Shown in pieces: positions 9,427-18,032 of a stretch of 64,000 nt of DNA (its first letter is position 1; each line of letters opens with the position of its first letter). The translations under genes and the position numbers were made by a program. The notes beneath the pieces were generated by a model. That model was not told where the DNA came from. It made no database searches and saw only the letters and a program-made list of their open reading frames with translations. Source of the stretch: Nonomuraea sp. NEAU-A123 (lineage in GTDB: Bacteria; Actinomycetota; Actinomycetes; Streptosporangiales; Streptosporangiaceae); contig NZ_JAHFZZ010000008.1 in NCBI RefSeq assembly GCF_018603905.1, positions 124,001 through 188,000 on the forward strand. The letters are read 5' to 3'.

Positions 9427-11001
9427 ATGGCCAAGGACAGCGCAGATAACCCCCCGAGGGCGGAGGAGCAGGTCGGGCTGGGGTTCAGTCACCGCCAGAT
9501 CCTGGTGACAATGAGCGGCCTGGTCGTCGCCATGCTGCTGGCGATGCTGGACAACATGATCGTCGCCCCGGCACTGCCCACGATCGTAGGCGAGCTGGGC
9601 GGCCTCCAACACCTGGCATGGGTGACCACCGGCTACGTGCTGGCCTCCACCGTGGCCACGCCGATCTGGGGCAAGCTCGGCGACCTGTACGGCCGCCGCG
9701 TCATCTTCACCATCGCCGTGGCGATCTTCCTGCTCGGCTCGGCGCTGTGCGGAGTGTCCCAGGACATGGCGCAGCTGGTGGCCTTCCGTGCCATCCAGGG
9801 CCTGGGCGCGGGCGGGCTGATGGTCGGCGTGCTGTCGATCATCGGTGAGATGATCCCGCCGCGCGACCGCAGCAAGTACCAAGGCGTGATGATGGCCGTC
9901 ATGCCGGTCGCCATGATCGGCGGCCCGCTCATCGGCGGTTTCATCACCGACAACCTGAGCTGGCGCTGGGCCTTCTACGTCAACCTGCCGCTCGGCGCGG
10001 TCACCCTGGTCCTGTGCTGGATCACCCTGGCCAAGCTGCCCAAGGGCACCGGCAAGGCCGTGATCGACTGGTGGGGCACCGGGCTGCTGACGATCTGGAT
10101 CACCGCGCTGGTGCTCGTCACGAGCTGGGGCGGCACCCAGTACGAATGGGGTTCGGCGCAGATCCTCGGGCTGATCGCGGTGGCGGTGGTCGGGTTCGTC
10201 GCCTTCATCATCGTCGAGCGGCGCGTGGCCGAGCCGATCATGCCGCTGCGGGTCTTCAAGAGCCTCAACTTCTCGTTGTCCGGTGGGGTCGCCTTCATCT
10301 CGGGGTTCGCGATGTTCGGCGCCATGGGCTTCCTGCCGCAGTTCCAGCAGTTCGTCCAGGGCTCCTCCGCCACCAACAGCGGCCTGCTCCTGATGCCGAT
10401 GATGATCGCCGCGATGGCCGTCAGCCTGAGCGCCGGTCAGCTGATCAGCAAGACCGGGCACTACAAGTCGCTGCCGATCATCGGCTCCATCCTGGTCACC
10501 ATCGGCCTGGCACTCTTCGCCACCATGGACGTCAACACCTCCACTACGGTGTCCGGCGTCTACATGGTGCTCCTCGGCGCCGGCATGGGCGCGATGATGC
10601 AGACCAGCACCCTCATCGCGCAGAACAGCCTCGCCCTGCGCGACATGGGCGCGGGCACCGGCGTGTCGACCTTCCTCCGCAACATGGGCAGCTCACTCGG
10701 CGTCTCGCTACTCGGCGCCGTCTACACCAGCCACCTGGCCGACACCCTCACCGGAACCCCCGCCGTCGCGGTCTCCGCCACCTCGATGACCCCGCAGTTG
10801 CTCCGCAGCCTGCCTGAGTCGGCCCAGAAACTGTTCGAGCAGGCCGTCACCAACGGCGTCACCGCCCTGTTCACCTGGGGTGCGGTGGTGGCCGCCATCG
10901 GCATCGTGGTCGCGCTGTTCATCCGCCAGGTCCCGCTGCGCAGCGCTGTCAAGCCACAGGCGGCCAGCACCGACGCCGAACCGGTCGCGGTAAGCAGCTG
11001 A
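9427..11001 (+). CDS. DHA2-family MFS multidrug exporter (EmrB/QacA type)
   Basis: The 524-residue protein has about 14 membrane spans. Motif A (GKLGDLYGRR) and the motif D1-like LAMLDNMIVAPALPTI in helix 1 are diagnostic of the 14-span drug:H+ antiporter family. The frame is open far upstream, but similarity and an AGGAG site at 9413-9418 place the start at ATG 9427 (GTG 9424 is possible). It exports a hydrophobic or cationic compound using proton motive force. It is divergent from the TetR gene that likely represses it and is followed by a strong terminator. Confidence 0.93.
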   Translation: MAKDSADNPPRAEEQVGLGFSHRQILVTMSGLVVAMLLAMLDNMIVAPALPTIVGELGGLQHLAWVTTGYVLASTVATPIWGKLGDLYGRRVIFTIAVAIFLLGSALCGVSQDMAQLVAFRAIQGLGAGGLMVGVLSIIGEMIPPRDRSKYQGVMMAVMPVAMIGGPLIGGFITDNLSWRWAFYVNLPLGAVTLVLCWITLAKLPKGTGKAVIDWWGTGLLTIWITALVLVTSWGGTQYEWGSAQILGLIAVAVVGFVAFIIVERRVAEPIMPLRVFKSLNFSLSGGVAFISGFAMFGAMGFLPQFQQFVQGSSATNSGLLLMPMMIAAMAVSLSAGQLISKTGHYKSLPIIGSILVTIGLALFATMDVNTSTTVSGVYMVLLGAGMGAMMQTSTLIAQNSLALRDMGAGTGVSTFLRNMGSSLGVSLLGAVYTSHLADTLTGTPAVAVSATSMTPQLLRSLPESAQKLFEQAVTNGVTALFTWGAVVAAIGIVVALFIRQVPLRSAVKPQAASTDAEPVAVSS

Positions 11002-11005
11002 CCCG

Positions 11006-11033
11006 AAGGTGACCGCCCCAAGGCGGTCACCTT
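11006..11033 (+). terminator. Intrinsic terminator of MFS gene
   Basis: AAGGTGACCGCC and GGCGGTCACCTT form a perfect 12-bp stem with a CCAA loop, starting 4 bases after the exporter stop codon. Confidence 0.85.
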
Positions 11034-11412
11034 CAACCGACCACCGCCCGTCACCACTGTCGCGCCCGTCACCATCGTCGCGTCCGTCGCGCCCGATGAG
11101 CCTGATTGCCCGGTGCTGGCCCCGGCGGCCCCGGTGAGCCTGGCGCCCCTGCCGCCACCAGTGCGCGACCGGCGCACCAGCCCTCACCGCTCGTCGCGCC
11201 CGAAGGGACCGATGGGCCCGTCACACCAATCCGCCCGGTACCCCCGTGGGACCGGTGCCTCCATGGGACGGCCCGGAACCCCTAGGCCGACGCCAAGCCG
11301 CCACTCGCTGATCAGCGAGAGAGCGTCCGTGAACTGAGTCAGCGGGTAAGGCGGTTGCTGAGCTGCCAGGTGGCACACCTAACACCTTGCCGACGCCGTC
11401 GACGAAGGCGCG
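11034..11412. other. Intergenic region without a supported gene
   Basis: This stretch between the MFS terminator and the end of the DUF899 gene has no frame with coding character. It contains an 18-base tandem duplication (11045-11062 and 11063-11080, CGCCCGTCACCA followed by CTGTCG or TCGTCG), followed by a related CGTCCGTCGCGCCCG segment. I see no promoter or RNA structure I can defend. Confidence 0.5.
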
Positions 11413-12195
11413 TCAGTGGTGGTCGCCGTTCCGGCCGAGGGTCTCCACGGGGGTCGCGCCGGGGCGGGTCCACTGCGGCACAGGGCGGCTGGTCGGGCCC
11501 CAGGTCGCGTTCCCGTCCGCGTCCGAGCGCCAGGACCAGCACGAGTCGCGCCCCTCGGGCCAGCCCTCCGGCTTGTCCTCCCACGCCTCGCCGCGACCGT
11601 ACGGCGTCATGTCGAGGAGACCCATGGACACGTTGACCGGCTCGTTGCCACGGCCCGTCGTGGAGTACGTGAGGAACACGCGATCGCCGTCGCGCAGGAA
11701 GCAGGTTATGGAACCCATACTGCGACCGACCGGCGCCTCCACGTCGCGCACCGAGTACCAGGGCTGGGTGTAACCCATGAACTCGACGAAGGAGGCCACC
11801 TCGTCCCACCGCCCCGTGGTCAGGATGGCGAACGAGACGCCGCGCGCGTTGAGGTAGACGGCGTCCTTCAGGTGCCAGGCCGCGGTGGTACAGCCCTCGC
11901 ACTGCCCCTGGTGCGGCGCGCCGTCGTGCCACATGTGCTTGTAGACCACGAGCTCGTCGCGGCCCTGGAACAGCTCCAGGAACGGGACCGGGCCGTCAGG
12001 CCCGACGACCTCGACCGTCCCGTCGAACTCCACCATAGGCAGCCGACGGCGGGCCGCGGCGATGGCGTCGCCCTCGCGGGTGTGGGCCTTCTCGCGAACC
12101 AGAAGCTCGTCACGGGCGGCCTGCCAGGTGGCCAGGTCGACGATGGGCGGGCGGCCGGGCAGCGCGGTGGTCGGGTCACTCGGTGTGGTCGTCAT
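11413..12195 (-). CDS. DUF899 thioredoxin-fold protein
   Basis: The 260-residue protein matches the DUF899 pattern: an N-terminal ATWQAARDELLVREKAHTRE helix, FDGTVEVVGPDGPVPFLELF, the ELVVYKHMWHD strand and a QCEGCTTAAWHL segment where AhpC/TSA proteins have their active cysteine. Only one cysteine of a CxxC is present here. The family is thioredoxin-like with no established function; a redox role is possible. A GGAGG site lies 5 bases before the ATG. Upstream is a 22-base dyad that may be an operator. Confidence 0.85.
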   Translation of the reverse strand: MTTTPSDPTTALPGRPPIVDLATWQAARDELLVREKAHTREGDAIAAARRRLPMVEFDGTVEVVGPDGPVPFLELFQGRDELVVYKHMWHDGAPHQGQCEGCTTAAWHLKDAVYLNARGVSFAILTTGRWDEVASFVEFMGYTQPWYSVRDVEAPVGRSMGSITCFLRDGDRVFLTYSTTGRGNEPVNVSMGLLDMTPYGRGEAWEDKPEGWPEGRDSCWSWRSDADGNATWGPTSRPVPQWTRPGATPVETLGRNGDHH

Positions 12196-12226
12196 GGTGT
12201 CCTCCGTGGTGTCTCGTACCGGGCAT

Positions 12227-12248
12227 CGTCGTAGGACGCCCTACGACG
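12227..12248. promoter_or_regulatory. Perfect dyad upstream of DUF899 gene
   Basis: CGTCGTAGG and CCTACGACG are perfect 9-bp arms separated by ACGC, 32 bases upstream of the DUF899 start. The short spacer and promoter position suggest an operator. The rest of 12196-12470 contains nothing I recognise. Confidence 0.5.
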
Positions 12249-12470
12249 GTCACCAGAACAGACCCGCGACCCGACCGAAACTCATCGCGACACGGGGCAA
12301 TGCAACAGGGTCGGGCCGGGCGCGGTGTCAGCCTCGCGGCTGATCCGTTTCCCCGACCCGCCCGCCGCACCCGACGTGCCAATCTCTCGGCATCGGGCCT
12401 GGCGTAGCGCTCCAGGGAGCGTACGGAGGCGTACTGCGGCAGGGGTTGGGCATGTGTCCCGGCCGCGACC

Positions 12471-13625
12471 TCACCTGGGCAGGCGGGCCTCGATCGCGTC
12501 GGCGGCGTGGAGCGCGCCGCCCGCCGCGCGCAGGTCGTCCTGCATGGCGCGTAGCCGCTGCCGGGTGGCGGGCTCGTCGAGCAGGCCGCGGACGGCGTCG
12601 CGCAGGTGGTCGGCGGTGGCGTCGGTGGGAGTGAGGGTCGAGCCGAGGCCGAGGGCGGCGACGCGGTCGGCGGTGGTCTGCTGTTCGGGGGTGTGTGGGA
12701 TGGCCACGATCGGCACGGCCGCTGCCAGGGCCTCCATCGTGGAGTTCATGCCGGTGTGGGTGACGAAGGCGTCGGCGTGTGCGAGCACGGCGGGCTGTGG
12801 GACGTGCTGGTGGGCCTCGATGTTCGCGGGCAGTGGCCCGAGATCGGCGGGGCTGATGCCGTGGCCCACGGACATCACGACGTGGTAGGGCTCGTCGGCG
12901 AACGCCTGGATGCAGGTGTGGAAGAAGTCCGGGCGGCTGATGATCGTGCCCAGCGAGACCAGGACCAGCGGACGTCCCGGGGGCGTCCAGTCCTGCGCGG
13001 CGGGCAGCCGGGTGGGGCCGACGAACGCGTAGCGGTCATCGAAGGTCTCGTTGTGCACGTGGAAGGACTTGGGCTGGTAGACGAGGTTGAACTCGGCGGG
13101 CTTGTAGAAATCATGCAGCTGGAGTGGGGGAATGCCGTGCCGGCTGAGGATGGCGGCGAACAGGGTGTCGAACTCGGCCTTGACAGGGCTGGCGGCGAAC
13201 ATGCCGACGATGAACTTCCCGAAGTCGTAGCCCTCGCTGGCGGCGTGGGCGGACCAGGACTGGATTCTGGGGAGACGCCACTTGGCGGCGAGCATCGGGC
13301 CGGCCCAGGCGAGCCAGTCGTTGACGATCAGATCCGGCCGGTCGTCGGCGTATCCGGTCTCGATCTGCGGCAGAACGTGCTCCAGTTGCTGGAGTACGGC
13401 GAGGGTGGCGCGTGCGGCGGCGTCCATCCCGTCGATCACGATGGTCTCGGTGGGGCGGGGCTCATAGGAGATGATCTCGGCTCCGATCGGGCCGATGCGT
13501 TCGGCCATCGACTCATCGGCGGGAAAGGTGACGCGGTGGCCGCGCTTGACCAGTTCCCGGGCGATCGGCAGGAGGGGGTTGAGGTGACCGGACTCGGCGA
13601 GGCTCATGAAGGCGAGGTGGGCCAT
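12471..13625 (-). CDS. MGT-family (macrolide-type) UDP-glycosyltransferase
   Basis: The 384-residue protein is a GT-B fold glycosyltransferase of the GT1/MGT class. It opens with MSLAESGHLNPLLPIARELVKRGHRVTF. The C-domain holds the sugar-nucleotide signature: LVSLGTIISRP, then HVPQPAVLAHADAFVTHTGMNSTMEAL with PHTPEQQTTADRV. Such enzymes glucosylate macrolides or other small molecules and often give self-resistance. An AAGGAG site precedes the ATG. It lies 50 bases behind an MFS exporter gene on the same strand, so the pair probably forms a modify-and-export operon controlled by the divergent TetR. The acceptor is unknown. Confidence 0.9.
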   Translation of the reverse strand: MAHLAFMSLAESGHLNPLLPIARELVKRGHRVTFPADESMAERIGPIGAEIISYEPRPTETIVIDGMDAAARATLAVLQQLEHVLPQIETGYADDRPDLIVNDWLAWAGPMLAAKWRLPRIQSWSAHAASEGYDFGKFIVGMFAASPVKAEFDTLFAAILSRHGIPPLQLHDFYKPAEFNLVYQPKSFHVHNETFDDRYAFVGPTRLPAAQDWTPPGRPLVLVSLGTIISRPDFFHTCIQAFADEPYHVVMSVGHGISPADLGPLPANIEAHQHVPQPAVLAHADAFVTHTGMNSTMEALAAAVPIVAIPHTPEQQTTADRVAALGLGSTLTPTDATADHLRDAVRGLLDEPATRQRLRAMQDDLRAAGGALHAADAIEARLPR

Positions 13626-13675
13626 GACGGATCTCCTTGACAGTGAGGGTGGAGGTGCACTCGGGCGGGTGGGGG

Positions 13676-15145
13676 TCAGGCGGCGTCGAGGGTGCTCGAG
13701 CTGTCGGCGAGGCTGCGGGTGAGGTTCTTGCCGGGCAGGCCCAGGCAGAGCACGGCACAGATGAGGAAGGTGCCGATCGCCCAGGGGGCCGCGTGGGTGA
13801 TCGCACCGGTCAGGCCCCGGCTCGCGTGGGTGAAGAAGAGGTTGCCGATGATGGCGACGCCCAGGGCACCGCCGAACTGCTGGGCGGTGGAGAAGATGCC
13901 GGAGGCGCCGCCCGCGAGGTGCTCGGGTACTGCGGTGAGAACGATGTCGACCAGCGGCACGACCACGAAGCCAAGGCCGATGCCGGCGACGAGCAGGCCG
14001 GGCACCAGCGGCCAGGCCCCGGTGTGCCAGGGAGCCGCGTCGTTCAGGGCGCACTGGACCCAGAACAGCCCGCCGGCCATCAGCAGGTTCCCGATGACCA
14101 GGATGTTGCGGCCGATCTTGGCGACCAAGGTGACGACGACGGGGGCGGAGATGAAGGCGCCGGCGCTCATGGCGATCATCAGCACACCGGCCTGGCTGGG
14201 TGTGTAGCCCTGGCCGGCCTGCAGCCAGATGGTGAAAACCAGGAAGAAGCCGGACATACCTGCACCGAACAGCAGCTGGATCAGCAGACCCGAGCCGAAA
14301 GCCGGCCGCTTGAAGAGCGCGGCGGGCAGCAGCGGGTGCTCGATCCGGCGCCAGGACTCGTAGCCCACCAGGGCGGCAAGGGCCAGGACACCGCCGGCCA
14401 GGCAGATCCAGCCCCCCAGCGGCCAGCCGTTCGAGCGGCCCTCCACCAGCGGCAGCACGATCGCCACCAGGCACAGCGCGAGGATCAGGTTGCCGGCCAC
14501 ATCGATGCGTCCGCCGGTGCGTTCCCGTGAGATGGGGATCCACTTCGCGCCCAGCAGCAGGGCCCCGGCGGCGATGGGAATGTTCACGGCGAAGATGGTG
14601 CGCCAACCCCAGCCGAACAGGTCCCAGTCGGTCAGCACCCCGCCGAGCAGCACGCCCGCGGCGTTCGCGACGCCCGCCGTGACCCCGAACAGGCCGAAGA
14701 CCTTGCCGCGCTCCGCGCCGTCGAACATGGTGCGCAGCGAACCGAGCACCTGCGGCAGCAGGACCGCGGCGGCCACTCCCTGCACCGCGCGGGCGGCGAT
14801 CAGCTGGCCCGGGCCGGAGGCGATGGCGCTGCCCGCGGACGCCAGGGCGAAGCAGGCCACGCCGGTCAGGAACAGCCTCTTGCGGCCGAACCGGTCGCCC
14901 AGATGCCCCGCGATGATCAGCGTCGCGGCGAACCCAAGCATGTAGGCGGATACCGTCCACTCCAGCTCCGCCGGCGAGGCGTGCAGGCTACGGCCGATGG
15001 ACGGCAGGGCGGTGTTCACTATCGAGGCGTCGATCAGATCCAGCAGCGCCGCGATCATCATGACGATCGCGGCGGCCCACCGCTTCGGAGGCGCCGCCGG
15101 CGCTAAGGCGGCGGCCGCGGACCCTCGGTTACTCGCACGGGCCAT
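13676..15145 (-). CDS. DHA2-family MFS exporter
   Basis: This 489-residue protein has about 14 spans, LLDLIDASIVNTALPSI in helix 1, motif A GHLGDRFGRKR and the motif C region VFGLFGVTAGVANAAGVLLGG. An AAAGGGAG site supports the ATG at 15145; upstream in-frame starts lack one. It exports a small molecule by proton antiport. It is the first gene of a two-gene operon with the glycosyltransferase and divergent from a TetR gene, which likely regulates it. It differs in sequence from the other DHA2 exporter of this window. Confidence 0.92.
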   Translation of the reverse strand: MARASNRGSAAAALAPAAPPKRWAAAIVMMIAALLDLIDASIVNTALPSIGRSLHASPAELEWTVSAYMLGFAATLIIAGHLGDRFGRKRLFLTGVACFALASAGSAIASGPGQLIAARAVQGVAAAVLLPQVLGSLRTMFDGAERGKVFGLFGVTAGVANAAGVLLGGVLTDWDLFGWGWRTIFAVNIPIAAGALLLGAKWIPISRERTGGRIDVAGNLILALCLVAIVLPLVEGRSNGWPLGGWICLAGGVLALAALVGYESWRRIEHPLLPAALFKRPAFGSGLLIQLLFGAGMSGFFLVFTIWLQAGQGYTPSQAGVLMIAMSAGAFISAPVVVTLVAKIGRNILVIGNLLMAGGLFWVQCALNDAAPWHTGAWPLVPGLLVAGIGLGFVVVPLVDIVLTAVPEHLAGGASGIFSTAQQFGGALGVAIIGNLFFTHASRGLTGAITHAAPWAIGTFLICAVLCLGLPGKNLTRSLADSSSTLDAA

Positions 15146-15244
15146 GACCACTCCCTTTGAAGACACCGCCCGGCTCTCGGGAGGCAAGGGCACACCGTCG
15201 AATCAGCGGCCCATGGAGCAGTGTCAATCTCTCGCATAGAATAG

Positions 15245-15260
15245 TCAAATCGCCGTTTGA
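15245..15260. promoter_or_regulatory. Candidate TetR operator between divergent genes
   Basis: TCAAA-N6-TTTGA forms an inverted repeat in an AT-rich patch of the 143-bp region between the exporter and TetR starts, 28 bases before the TetR ATG. Arms are short, so the assignment is tentative. Confidence 0.4.
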
Positions 15261-15288
15261 TTAAATCTTGCGAACGTATGACAGAATC

Positions 15289-15984
15289 ATGGCCATGGCC
15301 ACACAGCACACGCCCCAGGGCCAGGAACCGGCCGGGCGGCAGCGGACCAGGCGATCGCCCGCCCCACACGAGCGGCAGCGCGACGCTGAGCGCACCAAGG
15401 CGCGCATCCTCGATGCCGCCGTGGAGGTGTTCTCCGCAAAGGGCTTCGACCGTGCCCGGGTCACCGACATCGCCGAACGCGCTGGTGTGAACCAGCAGCT
15501 CATCTCCTACTACTTCAACAGCAAGCGGGGCCTGTACCGGGAGATCGGCCGCCGCTGGCGGGCCTACGAGGCCGAGACGATCCCCGACGATCTGGACTTC
15601 GCCGAGCAGATCAAGCACGGCGTGCGGGCGAGCGTCGACCCCCGCCTCGGCGGGCGCCTGCTCGCCTGGGACGGCCTCTACGACACCGGCGAGGACGATG
15701 AGGAGACGCAGGAACGCAACGCCCAGCTCCAGCACGAGGTGCAAGTGCTCCGCGAGCGGCAGCGCGCCGGTGAGATCGACGATCGCTTCGACCCGGCCGC
15801 GCTGATCCTCATCGGCCTGAGCGCCGGCAACGCCCTCGCGGTCTACCCACACCTGGCCCGCGGCCTGTTCGGCACCGACACAGTCTCCCCCGAGCTGGTC
15901 GAGCACTACGCCGAACAACTCGCCCAGGTGATCAGCTCCCTGCCTGCAGCAGCTCCACCCAGCGTGCCGGGCTCGCACAAATGA
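15289..15984 (+). CDS. TetR/AcrR family repressor
   Basis: The 231-residue protein has a TetR DNA-binding domain preceded by a 35-residue polar tail (RTKARILDAAVEVFSAKGFDRARVTDIAERAGVNQQLISYYFNSK). Its C-domain resembles the TetR_C group with an acidic loop (DTGEDDEETQER). ATG 15289 was chosen over TTG 15268; ATG 15295 is also possible, and no clear ribosome site discriminates. Divergence from the MFS-glycosyltransferase operon implies it controls that pair, perhaps sensing the glycosylated or exported compound. Confidence 0.9.
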   Translation: MAMATQHTPQGQEPAGRQRTRRSPAPHERQRDAERTKARILDAAVEVFSAKGFDRARVTDIAERAGVNQQLISYYFNSKRGLYREIGRRWRAYEAETIPDDLDFAEQIKHGVRASVDPRLGGRLLAWDGLYDTGEDDEETQERNAQLQHEVQVLRERQRAGEIDDRFDPAALILIGLSAGNALAVYPHLARGLFGTDTVSPELVEHYAEQLAQVISSLPAAAPPSVPGSHK

Positions 15985-16118
15985 AGTACGCCGTGTCGAT
16001 CCATCACAGCTCGGTGCCGGAGATGTCGGCGTGCCGGGGCGCGCGTGACGTACACAAGATCCGAATAGCCGCCCTGGTCGGTGACGACGGCCTCGCCGAG
16101 GACGACGACGAGAGCTGA
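15981..16118 (+). CDS. Doubtful 45-residue ORF
   Basis: ATG 15981 overlaps the TetR stop in an ATGA arrangement and encodes MKYAVSIHHSSVPEM... ending in an acidic DDDES tail. The overlap suggests coupling, but there is no recognisable domain. It could equally be a degraded remnant of a longer gene. Confidence 0.2.
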   Translation: MKYAVSIHHSSVPEMSACRGARDVHKIRIAALVGDDGLAEDDDES

Positions 16119-16167
16119 CCCCCGCGTCAGGCAGCGGGACGGGCCTTGATCACCCGTGCTTTCCCAG

Positions 16168-16647
16168 TCAGCGCCACGGCTCTTCGGAGGTGCCGGCTCG
16201 TTGGTTGTGGTGATCCAGCAGCCTGGACAGCAGCTCGGTCAACCGCTGTCGCTCCTCGGGTGACAGCGGAGCCAGCAGTTCGTCCTGGCATTCGGCCAGC
16301 CGCTTCTCCAGTCGCCGCAGTTGCCGCTTGCCCGCCGAGGTCAGCGAGATGATGTTGCGCCGCCGGTCGGAGGGGTCCGGGGCGCGCTCGACCAGTCCGC
16401 GATCGGCGAGTTCGTTGATCGTCGCGACCATGTCGCTGAGGTGGATGCCACTACGGCGGCCCAGCGCGGCCTGGCTGGCCGGGCCGGACTCCTCCAGCGT
16501 CGCCAGCAGGCGGTAGTGGTAGCCGCGGGCGCCGACGGACGAGAACCCGTCGCCTACCAGGCGGTGCGCGTGGTTGGCGGTCTGGCCGAGCAGCCAGCTG
16601 GGCAGGCCCTCCCAGGGGGTGGGCGTCTCCTCGGATGGGTTCTCCAT
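16168..16647 (-). CDS. MarR family repressor
   Basis: The 159-residue protein is a normal-length MarR winged-helix regulator: YHYRLLATLEESGPASQAALGRRSGIHLSDMVATINEL, then the wing GLVERAPDPSDRRRNIISLT. No ribosome site precedes the ATG, so translation may be leaderless. It is divergent from an epoxide hydrolase gene. Two palindromes in the 113-base gap fit MarR operators, so it likely represses the hydrolase in response to a phenolic or hydrophobic effector (inference). Confidence 0.9.
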   Translation of the reverse strand: MENPSEETPTPWEGLPSWLLGQTANHAHRLVGDGFSSVGARGYHYRLLATLEESGPASQAALGRRSGIHLSDMVATINELADRGLVERAPDPSDRRRNIISLTSAGKRQLRRLEKRLAECQDELLAPLSPEERQRLTELLSRLLDHHNQRAGTSEEPWR

Positions 16648-16654
16648 GTGACAA

Positions 16655-16673
16655 GTCTAACGAATCGTTGGAC
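16655..16673. promoter_or_regulatory. MarR operator 1
   Basis: GTCTAACGAATCGTTGGAC is a 19-base dyad with 8 of 9 arm positions paired, 8 bases upstream of the MarR start. It shares AACG half-sites with a second palindrome nearer the hydrolase gene. Confidence 0.65.
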
Positions 16674-16718
16674 GCACTAATGATCGTGCTATCGTTTGCG
16701 GGGTAAACGTTAGTTGTC

Positions 16719-16728
16719 CAAACGTTTG
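16719..16728. promoter_or_regulatory. MarR operator 2
   Basis: CAAACGTTTG is a perfect 10-base palindrome 33 bases before the likely hydrolase start; a related TAAACGTTA lies just upstream (16704-16712). It probably binds the same regulator. Confidence 0.55.
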
Positions 16729-16760
16729 AACGACGAATGAGTCCGTCTGGAGTCAAGACC

Positions 16761-17843
16761 ATGATCAAGCCGTTCCGCATCGACATCCCCCAGGCCGACC
16801 TCGACGACCTGACCGACCGGCTCTCCCGCACCCGCTGGCCCAACGAGGTCGCCGACGCCGGATGGGACTACGGATTCCCGCTGGCGCGGCTCAAGGAACT
16901 GGCCGAACACTGGCGCACCGGCTACGACTGGCGCGAGCACGAGGCCAAGCTCAACGAGCTCCCGCACTTCACCACCGAGATCGAGGGCCAGAACATCCAC
17001 TTCGTCCACGTCCGGTCTTCGAAGCCGGACGCGCTCGCGCTGGTCCTCACCCACGGCTGGCCCGGTTCGTTCCTGGAGTTCCTCGACGTGATCGAGCCGC
17101 TGTCGCGCGACTTCCACCTGGTGATCCCGTCCATCCCGGGGTACGGCTTCTCCGGGCCGACCCACGAACGCGGCTGGGACATCGTCCGGGTCGCCCGGGC
17201 CTGGGCCGAGCTGATGCGCCGTCTCGGGTACGAGCGCTACGGCGCGCAGGGCGGCGACTTCGGCTCGGGCATCTCCATGGCGCTCGGCGCGGTGGCACCC
17301 GAGCAGGTCGTCGGGGTACACGTCAACTTCCTGCCGACCCGGCCGGTCCCGGACGCCGACATCGAACTGTCCGCGACGGACAAGGCCCGGCTGGACAAGG
17401 TACGGCAGCTGTTGGCGAACCGGCCGCCGTACCAGGCTCTGCAGGCCCTCACCCCCCAGACCATCGGCTACGCGCTGACCGACTCGCCGGTCGGCCAACT
17501 GGTCTGGATCGCCGAGCGCTTCGCGCAGTGGACCGACCCTCGCTCGCACATCAGTGACGACCGGATGCTCACCGACATCTCGCTGTACTGGCTGACCGCC
17601 ACAGCGGCCTCCTCGGCGCGGCTGCACCACGACACCCCGCTGGGGATCGGGCCGTGCCCGGTACCGGTCGGCGTAGCGGTGTTCCCGCACGACATCACGC
17701 AGTCGGTGCGACCGCTGGCCGAGCGGCTGTACGACATCAGGCACTGGTCGGAGTTCGAGCGCGGCGGCCACTTCGCCGCGATGGAGGTGCCGGAGCTGCT
17801 CGCCGAGGACGTCCGGGACTTCTTCCTCGCCCACATCGAGTAG
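16761..17843 (+). CDS. Epoxide hydrolase (EHN-domain alpha/beta hydrolase)
   Basis: The 360-residue protein starts with the epoxide hydrolase N-terminal domain (MIKPFRIDIPQADLDDLTDRLSRTRW). It carries the alpha/beta-hydrolase motifs HGWPGS (98-103, oxyanion), GGDFG with nucleophile Asp166, and RGGHFAAME with catalytic His337. Such enzymes open epoxides to diols through an aspartyl ester. An ATG at 16737 would add eight residues; the chosen start matches where the family normally begins. It is divergent from the MarR gene that probably controls it. The substrate is unknown. Confidence 0.88.
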   Translation: MIKPFRIDIPQADLDDLTDRLSRTRWPNEVADAGWDYGFPLARLKELAEHWRTGYDWREHEAKLNELPHFTTEIEGQNIHFVHVRSSKPDALALVLTHGWPGSFLEFLDVIEPLSRDFHLVIPSIPGYGFSGPTHERGWDIVRVARAWAELMRRLGYERYGAQGGDFGSGISMALGAVAPEQVVGVHVNFLPTRPVPDADIELSATDKARLDKVRQLLANRPPYQALQALTPQTIGYALTDSPVGQLVWIAERFAQWTDPRSHISDDRMLTDISLYWLTATAASSARLHHDTPLGIGPCPVPVGVAVFPHDITQSVRPLAERLYDIRHWSEFERGGHFAAMEVPELLAEDVRDFFLAHIE

Positions 17844-18032
17844 GCCGCACCGACGTGACCTGGTTCTGGCCGCCCTACGCCACCAGGCGCCGCCCAACCG
17901 ATTACCTGCACGAGCGCGTCGGCCAGGCCGGCAAGCGTGAGATGGACGTCTTGCTCGAACGGCGCACCACAATCAAGACATAAAGGCATAAAGAGAGCGT
18001 GTCGTGATCGGCTGTCCGTGGGGCTGTGTATG

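Noticed and set aside
12471..14960. 829-codon minus-strand ORF suggesting an exporter-glycosyltransferase fusion
   Set aside because: Only the last 384 codons are real in this frame. The exporter is in another frame with its own start and stop, and a ribosome site separates them.
17844..18032. Possible transposase or regulator remnant after the epoxide hydrolase
   Set aside because: A short open stretch ends ...LLERRTTIKT before stops, but no recognisable motif, start or terminal repeats are present.
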